DNA of 52,746 nt, from assembly GCA_016212515.1 (NCBI GenBank), contig JACRFZ010000079.1:1-52746 (forward strand), read 5' to 3'. The translations under genes and the position numbers were made by a program. The stretch is from Candidatus Melainabacteria bacterium. GTDB taxonomy: Bacteria > Cyanobacteriota > Vampirovibrionia > Obscuribacterales > Obscuribacteraceae. Positions 9,330 through 17,238 of the stretch are shown one piece after another. Under the pieces are notes generated by a model. It did not search any database. It worked only from the letters and a program-made list of their open reading frames with translations, and was not told the origin of the DNA. Numbering within the stretch: the stretch's first letter is position 1; every line of letters starts with the position of its first letter.

Positions 9330-10661
9330 ATGACCTTCGCCGGAAAGAAACTACAAGATATATACGATTCGGGCTCAGCTCAAATGAGCGAGCTGGAAGA
9401 AAATTCCATCAGCAAGCTGGCTTCAAAATCAAGCGAGCACGTCAGTGAAAGGCTGGAGAGCGAGCAGCAGTCAAAAATGGAAGTAGCGGCCAAAGCCGCC
9501 GCCGTGGAAGAAGAGATCAAGCGTCAGGCCAGGGAAACCGCCGAGCGCATGAAGAATGCCATGGAATCCGAAAAGGAAAGCACCGCCAACCATTTGAGAG
9601 CAATGCTGGAGCGACTCACGGTCTTCACCGGTGAACTCAAACTGGCCATCGCCGAACTCAAGAGCAGTTACCAGGCCGGTTTAGACGACAACTATCAAAA
9701 TGCTTCCGACTATTATTCCGGCACCGTCGAGGTTGCCGCCCAGGATATCGAAAATCAACATTACGACAGCGGGCAGCGTCTGCGCTCCCAGAGCTCCTTC
9801 TTCGCCAATTCCCTGCAGCAAAAATTAGACCACAGTCTCTGGGAATCACGCGGCAGCGAAAAGCAATCGAACAGCCAGCTTTTCCGCAACTACATGCAAA
9901 AGGCCAACGGCATCGAAAGCCATTTCGCCACACTCATGCAAAAGCTGCAAGACCGGTTTCAAGAAGGTTTCAACCAGTTGGAAGGTTTTGCCGGAGAAAC
10001 GGAAGCCAGTCTCAGCGATTCAACGGAAGACTTCAATCAGAAGATAGACTCGGTTCTCACCGACATTGAAAAAGACATCAATGAAATCTTTGCCTCCGCC
10101 CGCGATGCCAACCGAGAAACCCTCAAGGACAAGTTCGAAGGCACCAGAGAGCAAGTAGAAGACCTGAGCAGAGATACAGCTAAGCAGCTCAAGGCGGAAG
10201 TGGGCGAACTGACCTCAAAACTCTCCCAGAGCTCTCTGCAGAGCAACCATTCCCTGCGCAAAAAATGCGATGAAATAAAAGAGAAAATCCAATCCGACAT
10301 GCAATCCTTTGTAGGAAGGATGACGGAAAATGTCACGGAATCTGAGACCACCAGGCAACAATTGGCGGAAGCCAAAGCGCGAGTAATCAGCGAAATCAGA
10401 GCCGACCTGGTAGAGATCAGGGACCGCTTCGAAGAGAACCTCAGGCGCATGATGCAAAATGCCACCACCGATTTGCAGAAAATGCAAGACGATGTAATCT
10501 CCGACATGAACACCGCCTTTTCCAGATCTATGCTCAAAATCGGCAGCGACAGCCAGAGTGCCCGAGAAGAAATTGAAGAGGCAACTGAGAAATTGCTCTC
10601 TCTCATAGAAAAGAATCGCAGCCAGGCCCTTTCGGAAATATCCCGGGCCGCCGGCCAATAG
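9330..10661 (+). CDS. Coiled-coil protein of unknown function (443 aa)
   Basis: Second of three consecutive coiled-coil genes. The product is helical throughout, with many E/K/Q/S/N residues and repeated hydrophobic heptad positions (for example the stretches around residues 60-120, 220-300 and 325-440). There is no signal peptide or transmembrane segment; a lone cysteine lies in RKKCDEIKEK. A short Tyr-rich interruption (NYQNASDYYSG, near 120-130) breaks the helix. It starts 30 bases after the previous stop, with AAGAAG just before the ATG. No catalytic motif is visible. A structural partner of the flanking genes is the most reasonable inference; no family assignment is possible by eye. Confidence 0.8.
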   Translation: MTFAGKKLQDIYDSGSAQMSELEENSISKLASKSSEHVSERLESEQQSKMEVAAKAAAVEEEIKRQARETAERMKNAMESEKESTANHLRAMLERLTVFTGELKLAIAELKSSYQAGLDDNYQNASDYYSGTVEVAAQDIENQHYDSGQRLRSQSSFFANSLQQKLDHSLWESRGSEKQSNSQLFRNYMQKANGIESHFATLMQKLQDRFQEGFNQLEGFAGETEASLSDSTEDFNQKIDSVLTDIEKDINEIFASARDANRETLKDKFEGTREQVEDLSRDTAKQLKAEVGELTSKLSQSSLQSNHSLRKKCDEIKEKIQSDMQSFVGRMTENVTESETTRQQLAEAKARVISEIRADLVEIRDRFEENLRRMMQNATTDLQKMQDDVISDMNTAFSRSMLKIGSDSQSAREEIEEATEKLLSLIEKNRSQALSEISRAAGQ

Positions 10662-10728
10662 CCGACCATCTCCACAAATTCCCCGCACATTCAGCTCCCA
10701 CCGCTCACTCCTCACGAAGAACAGAACC

Positions 10729-13700
10729 ATGAACTCAATGCTTCGCCAACATCATCTGAGAATGCCGGATATCAAACCCTTCCTGCGTTCTTTTGAAAGA
10801 CACCAACCCATTTCCCAGGATGATTGGGCCGCTAGGGAGAGCAAGCTCTTCACTCCCGGCTGTCTGATCTTCTGCCTGGAGCCGGTGGCGGCGCCCTCCG
10901 GTCTCTCCTCCTTCTCCAAAAAAGGCGGCGAGGACACCGGCGAAACCTACAGAGTCAAGGATCTCTGCCTGGTGGTCAGCACCGATGACGGCCAGCCCAT
11001 GGTCGTCAACATCACCGCTTCTGCTTTTGAGTTCCGTACCCTCGACTCTTTGATGGTAGAGAAAGCACGCAAATCCATACTGGACGGACGCGACTTCAAT
11101 TACGTTTCAGCCAGACCCACGGTCAAGTTGGACAGGAACCAGGAAAAAGCTCTCTACGAGCTGGCCTCAAAGTATGCACAGGGCGGCTCCAGACGCAGTT
11201 TGACAGTAGAAGGTTCGCCTCTGGCGGAACCGGTCTTTGCATTACTGGCTCAACTGGGCGCTAATCTGGCCACTGTCAATCCCCAGTCGGCCAAAACCGT
11301 CATCGATATCGGCTCCATCTGCCACATGATTATCACACCGGAAGGTCGGCAGGAAGACAAAACCAAATCTCTCTTGCGCACCAGCTTCAATTCCATTAAG
11401 GCAGCCGATCTTGAACAACTGGCCAATCCCAACAAGGGTGGTGCCAAGGGTGGTGCTGCCGCTGCCGCCGAAGGTCTCTACAATGTAGACCCTGCCGCAG
11501 TCTTCTTTGGTGAAGGCGCCGACCTCGGGGCCCTGGCCAGTAGCGCTCCGCCGGCACCTGTTTTCCAATTCGAGACAGACAGCGCCGCATCGGCTGAGCC
11601 GGTAGCAGCGCCGGTAGAACCGGTGCGGCAAGCACCGCCGCCGCCGCCCCTGCCCATGCAGCCTCCGGCCCCCTTCGCACCGGAGCCGCAAGCAGTCCAA
11701 CCAGAACCCATCCAGCCTTCCCCCAGTCTGGAGGCCATGCCAGTGGCCCCCACCGCCTCTTTCGGCAACCTCACAGCCCTGCCTCCCGCCCCCCCGGCAC
11801 CACCCAAGACAGAAAAAATGGTGGCTCCCGAATGGTTCAAGCTATCCCACGATCTGGTGCCTGTCAGTGCCCTGGGCACGGCGAGCACAGCCTCCAGTGC
11901 CAGCCTGAACGCCGCCACCACGCTGAAAGAAGCCCTGGCTGCTCCCTTCGAGCCTGAACCAAAAGTCGATTTCGCCTCGCAATTCCTCAGTGACTACCAG
12001 GCCGGTCAAGCCGGTTCCTCCGCCATTGAATACGCCGAAGAGCAGATTCAGAAGGAACGCGCCCTGCAAGAGCAGGAAGAGAAGATTAAACAGCAGAAGT
12101 TGAAAGAGTACTTCGGTGAGGAGCACTACAATACCTATATAAGCGAAAGCAAAGGCCCGACTGCGCCACCCAGCCCGGCCAAGCTCGACGCCTGGGACCT
12201 CAAGGCTGATGAATACATCACCAAACCCATGAGCGATCCCTCCGAAATAGCGACCTTCGACTCCGAGATTTTCAACGAAGCAGCAAGAAGCACCCTTGAG
12301 ATTAATCCCGAGGCCAAACCGGAGCCGATCAAGCCGCTGGATGCAAAAGTCGAGTTGCCGCCGCCGGCACCGGACAGTTGGATCTCTTACGCCGATCAGA
12401 CTGTCAATCAGGCAATCGCCGCCAAGCCCAGTCTGCCGACAAGCAGCCAGCCGCAAGAAAGTCCCCTTCCGCAGGGCGACATAGAGACAGTCGCTCCCGG
12501 GTCACTGAGCGCCTACCTGTCGGCTGGCGATCTTTCCACCCACGACGAAGTGGCCAATCCCAAATCGTCCATCCTGGATATGTTGGGCGGTTTGGAACCG
12601 GAACCGGCACCGGCTGAGCCCGCGCCCCCGGCAGAAAAACCGACCAGATCGAGAATCCTGGATATGCTGGGCGGCAGCGAACCGGAAGAAACACCAGCGG
12701 AAACATCAGCGACGGCTGCCATTGAGGAGCCTGCCGCAGCAGCCTCTGAACCTCTGGCTCAAGCCGTTGCCGCAACAGAACCGCCGGCCGAACCGGTACT
12801 GCATCCGGCCTGGACTTCACTGGATCCAAGCACAGCCTCCAGCCAGGATCTAAGCCCGGCAGTGCCGGAAACAACAGAACCGGTCGCCCAGCAAGCACCG
12901 GCACCAGTAGTGGAAGCTCCTGTGGTAGACGCGCCGGCACCGGTAGCGGAAGCACCCGCACCGGAGGAAGTACTACCGCCGCAGCCCCCAACCGCTGAGA
13001 CTGGCGGCAGCAGAAGTGAAATTCCCTCCCACCGCGTAAGACCGCGGGATTATTCCAGCCCGCTCAAGGCCCGCCCCCTGGTGGAGCCGCGCCGCACTCC
13101 GCAGAATAGCCCACAGGTCCCCGGACCGCACTTTGATGAAGTAGCGGAATTTGCCTCAGCGCAGGTGCCGGACCAGGCTACGCCTGCCACTCAGCCTGAG
13201 CCGTCAGCAGTTTCCGAACCGTCGCCGCAGCCCCTGCTGGAAACAGCCGGTCAGTCGATAATCGTCACAGAAGAAGATATTTTGCAAGCCCAAAAAGAGA
13301 TGGAATTGCAAGACGAGGCGGTCTTCGCCTTCGCGCCGGATGAAGCGGTAGTGACGGAGACAGCCGTCGTGGCAGCACCAGCCCCGGAACCTGTCTCAGT
13401 AACGGAACCCGCTCCGGAACCCGCTCCCGCACCAGTCGCAGAACCTGAGCCGGCTCCAGAGCCCGTTCCCGCGCCCGCTGCAGAACCTGAACCAGCTCCG
13501 GAACCCGTTCCCGCACCTGCTGCAGAACCTGAACCAGCTCCGGAACCCGCTCCCGTGCCAGTTGCAGGGCCGGAACCGGCCCCTGCCCCTGAACCTGTTT
13601 TAGAGCCTGAACCGGTTCCCGCTCCCGCACCGGCACCAACTCCCGCGCCTGAACCGGCACCCAGCCAGGTTGGACCACCTATATCCGCTCCGGTCGGGCT

Positions 13701-15081
13701 CAAACCGGCTCAAGACACTCGTCTCATGATGAATGAGATGACTACCTTGATGAATAAACTTGAGCAGCAAGTAGGAAAAGCCGCTAACAAGCTTTCAAGC
13801 CGGGCGGAAGAGCTCAAGACTCGCCTCAACAAGCAAGTCGACTCCCTTTTGAGAGAAGCCCATGACCTTGAAAAACAGGCTGAAAGCAATCTTTCCACCC
13901 TGCTCAATGAACTGAGCGGCAAACTCGACAATCTGTCTCACGAAGTGAGAGCAGGTATTCTGCGTGAAGCCCAGGCCTCACAGCTCTTGCTCGACACATC
14001 CAATAAAGACGGCGTCGAATATCTGGAATCGGAAAAGCGCTACCTATCAGGTCAAATTGTTCGCACCTGCAATGAATTCCGCGAAGAATTGACGGAAATC
14101 AGCACGGGCATGGCCAACAAGCTGGAAGGACTTATTTCCGCCCGCAATAAAGAGCTGACTTCACTGAGACAATCAGTCCTGGAAGAACTGGCGGAAGGTT
14201 TCGAGCAGTACACCGCTACAGTGGAGCAGCGTTTTGCTCGCTTCCGGGAGCGCATGGACGAAGAAACCGTCTCGGTCACTAAGTCTCTGGAGCGCAACAT
14301 GCGTTCCATGATTGAAGAAATTGACAGCTCCCTGGAAAGAGCCTGCGAGAAACTCAATTCCACCAGGCATGAACTGGAGCGGTCTATTTCTCATACCGTG
14401 GCCGTGGCCGAAACCACGATTGCCAGAAGAACAAAAGGGCTCTTACTGGAGCAAATTCTGCCCAAACTCACCGAGCAAAAGACCATTCTTAGAACCATGG
14501 TCGCCGACATGAGCAAGCAGATCAATGAAGAGACAACCCAGGGGCTGAGCAAAGAAGCGAAAAGGCTCGATGAAAGCGTCAATCGCGCCGCCCAGGAGCT
14601 CAAGAAGGTAGTGGAAGATTGCTTCCAGGACTTCGAAAGCGCCGGTTCCGGTCTGAGAGTGGGACTCGATGAGACCTTCAAGCGCATCTCCTATGATCTC
14701 AGCCAGCGCACCCAGGAAGTACATAACTACGTCAGAGAAACCGAGAAGCGTATTGCCGAGAGCGAGCAGATGCTGCGCAACATTGCCGACGCCACATCGG
14801 TAGAGGCGGAGCCGGAACTGCTGGAAGAACGGGCCAATGCCCTGAAGACCTTGCAGAACCTGAGACAGGAAGCCAATCGTAAAATGGCAGGGGCTATAGA
14901 AGACAGCATCTCCGCACTGGAGGAGAAAAGCGAGAGCCTCTTTAGCGAACTGACAAACAAGCGAGTGGAATCCACTTCCAGCGTGCGTGATGCGGCAGAG
15001 TCGAATCTGGAAAGACTGCGCAAGGCGATGCAGGATGCTACCGAGGCCATCCAGGCCGCCCGCGAAAAACATATGGAGTAA
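10729..15081 (+). CDS. Giant protein: N-terminal domain, Pro/Ala/Glu-rich linker, C-terminal coiled coil (1450 aa)
   Basis: Three parts can be seen. Residues 1-235 look globular, with beta-rich segments (CLIFCLEPV, DLCLVVSTDDGQPMVVNI) and no family I recognise. Residues about 240-1000 are a very long Pro/Ala/Glu-rich linker that holds a duplicated short motif ILDMLGG (residues 615-621 and 643-649), a charged helix (about 440-465), and three exact-length 14-residue EPEPAPEPVPAPAA-type repeats. Residues about 1000-1450 are continuous coiled coil like the two upstream proteins. No signal peptide or membrane segment is present, so it is probably cytoplasmic. The design (head, long tether, helical rod) suggests a scaffold bridging a partner bound at the head to a coiled-coil assembly formed with the upstream products. 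The ribosome binding site is weak (AAGAACAG). Confidence 0.85.
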   Translation: MNSMLRQHHLRMPDIKPFLRSFERHQPISQDDWAARESKLFTPGCLIFCLEPVAAPSGLSSFSKKGGEDTGETYRVKDLCLVVSTDDGQPMVVNITASAFEFRTLDSLMVEKARKSILDGRDFNYVSARPTVKLDRNQEKALYELASKYAQGGSRRSLTVEGSPLAEPVFALLAQLGANLATVNPQSAKTVIDIGSICHMIITPEGRQEDKTKSLLRTSFNSIKAADLEQLANPNKGGAKGGAAAAAEGLYNVDPAAVFFGEGADLGALASSAPPAPVFQFETDSAASAEPVAAPVEPVRQAPPPPPLPMQPPAPFAPEPQAVQPEPIQPSPSLEAMPVAPTASFGNLTALPPAPPAPPKTEKMVAPEWFKLSHDLVPVSALGTASTASSASLNAATTLKEALAAPFEPEPKVDFASQFLSDYQAGQAGSSAIEYAEEQIQKERALQEQEEKIKQQKLKEYFGEEHYNTYISESKGPTAPPSPAKLDAWDLKADEYITKPMSDPSEIATFDSEIFNEAARSTLEINPEAKPEPIKPLDAKVELPPPAPDSWISYADQTVNQAIAAKPSLPTSSQPQESPLPQGDIETVAPGSLSAYLSAGDLSTHDEVANPKSSILDMLGGLEPEPAPAEPAPPAEKPTRSRILDMLGGSEPEETPAETSATAAIEEPAAAASEPLAQAVAATEPPAEPVLHPAWTSLDPSTASSQDLSPAVPETTEPVAQQAPAPVVEAPVVDAPAPVAEAPAPEEVLPPQPPTAETGGSRSEIPSHRVRPRDYSSPLKARPLVEPRRTPQNSPQVPGPHFDEVAEFASAQVPDQATPATQPEPSAVSEPSPQPLLETAGQSIIVTEEDILQAQKEMELQDEAVFAFAPDEAVVTETAVVAAPAPEPVSVTEPAPEPAPAPVAEPEPAPEPVPAPAAEPEPAPEPVPAPAAEPEPAPEPAPVPVAGPEPAPAPEPVLEPEPVPAPAPAPTPAPEPAPSQVGPPISAPVGLKPAQDTRLMMNEMTTLMNKLEQQVGKAANKLSSRAEELKTRLNKQVDSLLREAHDLEKQAESNLSTLLNELSGKLDNLSHEVRAGILREAQASQLLLDTSNKDGVEYLESEKRYLSGQIVRTCNEFREELTEISTGMANKLEGLISARNKELTSLRQSVLEELAEGFEQYTATVEQRFARFRERMDEETVSVTKSLERNMRSMIEEIDSSLERACEKLNSTRHELERSISHTVAVAETTIARRTKGLLLEQILPKLTEQKTILRTMVADMSKQINEETTQGLSKEAKRLDESVNRAAQELKKVVEDCFQDFESAGSGLRVGLDETFKRISYDLSQRTQEVHNYVRETEKRIAESEQMLRNIADATSVEAEPELLEERANALKTLQNLRQEANRKMAGAIEDSISALEEKSESLFSELTNKRVESTSSVRDAAESNLERLRKAMQDATEAIQAAREKHME
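12571..12675 (+). repeat. Duplicated ILDMLGG motif within the 1450-aa protein
   Basis: ILDMLGG is encoded at 12571-12591 and again at 12655-12675. Both are preceded by a Ser/Arg residue and followed by an acidic EPE stretch, in a region otherwise of Pro/Ala/Glu linker. Retention of seven identical residues in disordered sequence suggests a short linear binding motif. Confidence 0.7.
13441..13566 (+). repeat. Three tandem 42-bp repeats coding Pro/Glu/Ala
   Basis: Three 42-base units (13441-13482, 13483-13524, 13525-13566) each encode a 14-residue EPEPAPEPVPAPAA-like block in the linker of the 1450-aa protein. Related but less regular PEA sequence continues to about 13670. Such a block may vary in copy number between strains. 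Confidence 0.8.
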
Positions 15082-15172
15082 GGAACTAAAGCCCAATGCT
15101 TGCGCCTTTTCTGCCAGGCTGATAAAAATCTTGGCAGGAGGTTAGAGGCCAGCTTTTCAGGGGAATAGTTTT

Positions 15173-15199
15173 ACAAGGCGATACTGAGAATCGCCTTGT
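15173..15199 (+). promoter_or_regulatory. Perfect 10-bp hairpin upstream of the ART-like gene
   Basis: ACAAGGCGAT (15173-15182) and ATCGCCTTGT (15190-15199) form a perfect 10-bp stem around ACTGAGA. It lies between the 1450-aa gene and the next frame, and its right arm contains the only TTG start available to that frame. It has no T-tract, so it may be a weak terminator, an mRNA-stability hairpin, or a structure hiding the start codon. Confidence 0.55.
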
Positions 15200-15897
15200 G
15201 CCTTCTTCCAAGCATCCTTGAGGGAAAGGTCCTGTATAGCCTGCCTGACCACGAAGTACCGCCGCCCCTTGCGAACTTTGCCGCGAGCCAGCCCGGCGTC
15301 GAATATAATGCTGCCGCCAATGAGATTTACCTCTACCACGGCACAAACTGCTATCGCCGCTGGGAGATTAACCGCAGCGGCTTTGTTGAGCCTGGACGCA
15401 GCAACTACAGTTTCTACAGCACCAGGCAACAAGACGCCTATGCCTATGCGCGTATGGCATGTATGCGGGACGTCAGTCCCACCAGCTTCAACTCTCTATC
15501 TTGCGAGCCGGTCGTCTTAAGGCTCAAGTTCAACGAGCGCACCTGGCTGCAGGTTGATTTTATAAACAACGAGCCGGACTCCAACGGCATGGTCATGGCC
15601 GTGCTCGGACCTATCCATATAAGCAATGTGGTGGAAGTGCTGCACTGCAATCATGCCACCAAAAGACTTAACCAGGGTCTCTCCATTCGGACCTTTGAAG
15701 GCGGCGACTTTGCCGAATCCATCCAGAGACTTAGAGAAAATCTTCAGAAAAAGCGCCTGGATATGTGGGTATTACGAAAACTGGGATTTGTGGCTGACAA
15801 AGTCGGTGTTACACTGAAGGGTGGAGAGGTTCCAACCCTCACCCACAACGACCAGCTCAGAAAGCTCAGGCAGAGAGTGCCGGAGTCCGACGCCTGA
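15196..15897 (+). CDS. Putative ADP-ribosyltransferase-fold protein
   Basis: The 233-residue frame has features of the PARP/KptA/DarT-like ADP-ribosyltransferase fold: LYHGT (residues 46-50, candidate NAD-contacting His), GF then YSFYST (71-76) followed by AYAYA, and a later strand GPIHISNVVEV (138-148), with E147 a candidate catalytic Glu. These match the usual order HxT, ST, and I-x-x-V-x-E in ART families, but no single named family is evident. The start is uncertain: the only standard start is a TTG at 15196 inside a hairpin stem and lacking a ribosome binding site. A CTG at 15232 follows GAGGGAAAGG, and no ATG or GTG lies before the conserved motif. It sits between the coiled-coil cluster and a Gln-rich secreted protein. 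A mono-ART acting on a cellular target is an inference. Confidence 0.55.
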   Translation: MCLLPSILEGKVLYSLPDHEVPPPLANFAASQPGVEYNAAANEIYLYHGTNCYRRWEINRSGFVEPGRSNYSFYSTRQQDAYAYARMACMRDVSPTSFNSLSCEPVVLRLKFNERTWLQVDFINNEPDSNGMVMAVLGPIHISNVVEVLHCNHATKRLNQGLSIRTFEGGDFAESIQRLRENLQKKRLDMWVLRKLGFVADKVGVTLKGGEVPTLTHNDQLRKLRQRVPESDA

Positions 15898-15933
15898 AGA
15901 AGAGGTGCCTGAGGTGGACAGAGGTTTACCTAG

Positions 15934-17085
15934 ATGCGCCCCAAAAGTATTCAATGCAAGTTCAACGCCGACACCTTATCGGTTTTAGCCCTGGCCTCTT
16001 TTTGTATGCTGCCCTGGGCATCGGTGCAGGCGCAAAACTTCGAATCGGTCTTTGCTCCGGGCGCCGGCAATCAGTACACCCAACCGGGCGGCTACAGCCA
16101 ACCGGGTGGTTACGGCTATGACGTGCCGCCGGGTGGAGACTTCGGTCAGACCTATCCACCGCCCACCCAGACGGGCGGGCAGCAGCCACGTGGCTCTCTG
16201 ACGCCGCCGCAATTCGGCAACAATCAAAGAAGCAACCCTAACGACGACAATAATCTCACGCCCTTCGGCGAATGGCTCTGGGGTCTCGGCTCATCCAAGC
16301 AGGGCATGCGCATAGAGTTCCCCAAAGACTTGAATGTGCAGCCAAACTATAACGGTCAACAAAATGGGCGTCAGCAGCAGACAAGAAATACCATGCCCAT
16401 GCCTACCGACCAGCAGCTCAGACAGCAGCAGCAGCAGTTTCAAGACAACGGTATGGGGCAGCAATCCAATGGGGGCAGCGGCAACTACGCGGGCGGCGTC
16501 AACTACGCAGGCGGCGGCGGTGGCGGTGGCAACAATTCCACCGGCAACAGTTCCATATTCAACTACTTCGGACAACAAAACAACGGTCAGACCGGCATCT
16601 TGAATAATGCCGTCTCCCAGTTCGGACGCGGTCTCATGGGGGCCGGCAGAAGCATGGGCGGCAGCCAGATGCCGCAGCAACAGCGGGGGAACTTCAACAA
16701 TGCCGGCACAGGCAACCCCGGTTTCCAGAATCAAGATCAGATGAACCCCAATCAGAATGCCAGCACTTCGGTCCAGTCGCAAATGGCCTCCATGGACAGC
16801 CGCGTGCAAAGCCAGCTCAATAAGACCAAAGACATGGCCAGCGCGGCTCAGGCGGCAATGGACAGAGCCTTGAACTCCACTGACGCCAATGTGCGTCTGG
16901 CGGCCGCCAGTGAAGCCCGCTCCTATGCATCAAGCGCCCAGGCGGCAGCGGACAGTGCCAGATCTCTGGCCGCTTCCTCCCAGTCAGACCGCGCCATGTC
17001 CCTTGCCGATCAAGCCCAGGCCGTGGCCAGCCAGGCAAGAAGCTACGCACAGCAAGCCACATCCCGCGCACAGTCAACCTGGTAA
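15934..17085 (+). CDS. Secreted Gln/Asn/Gly-rich protein with Ala/Ser-rich C-terminal helix
   Basis: The 383-residue product carries a signal peptide (hydrophobic LSVLALASFCMLPWA, probable cleavage after A33 in VQA-QN). Residues 45-270 are low-complexity Gln/Asn/Gly/Pro with YSQPGGYGY-like repeats and poly-Gln, resembling prion-like or surface-adhesive sequences. Residues about 280-380 are an Ala/Ser/Gln-rich regular helix with repeated ASxARSYAxxAQ units at roughly 14- to 28-residue spacing. There is no membrane anchor or lipobox. AGAGG lies nine bases before the ATG. Function unknown; an extracellular or periplasmic structural role is inferred from composition only. Confidence 0.75.
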   Translation: MRPKSIQCKFNADTLSVLALASFCMLPWASVQAQNFESVFAPGAGNQYTQPGGYSQPGGYGYDVPPGGDFGQTYPPPTQTGGQQPRGSLTPPQFGNNQRSNPNDDNNLTPFGEWLWGLGSSKQGMRIEFPKDLNVQPNYNGQQNGRQQQTRNTMPMPTDQQLRQQQQQFQDNGMGQQSNGGSGNYAGGVNYAGGGGGGGNNSTGNSSIFNYFGQQNNGQTGILNNAVSQFGRGLMGAGRSMGGSQMPQQQRGNFNNAGTGNPGFQNQDQMNPNQNASTSVQSQMASMDSRVQSQLNKTKDMASAAQAAMDRALNSTDANVRLAAASEARSYASSAQAAADSARSLAASSQSDRAMSLADQAQAVASQARSYAQQATSRAQSTW

Positions 17086-17089
17086 GACT

Positions 17090-17105
17090 AGTGCCTGAAG
17101 GCACT
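17090..17105 (+). terminator. Small hairpin after the Gln-rich protein gene
   Basis: AGTGCC (17090-17095) pairs with GGCACT (17100-17105) around a TGAA tetraloop five bases after the stop codon, followed by GATTCTT. This is a short stem without a clean T-tract, so at best a weak terminator. Confidence 0.3.
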
Positions 17106-17120
17106 GATTCTTGAGAACTA

Positions 17121-17126
17121 TATAAT
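17121..17126 (+). promoter_or_regulatory. -10 box candidate for the semialdehyde dehydrogenase gene
   Basis: A TATAAT lies 113 bases upstream of the ATG at 17239, just past a small hairpin. No convincing -35 box is at standard spacing. It would leave a leader of about 105 bases. Confidence 0.3.
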
Positions 17127-17238
17127 TCGCCCGGCCGTCCCTCTAAGCATTGCCGAAACTAGCACAACAGGATATCCTTTGTGCATTCTTTAATATGGGC
17201 AATGAGCCCGATTTTGCATCTTCAAGGAGGAGCGCCAT

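Noticed and set aside
13251..13703. Minus-strand Gly/Ala/Ser-rich open frames opposite the Pro/Glu/Ala repeats
   Set aside because: They are the complement of a GC-rich repeat in a confident gene and have no start signals.
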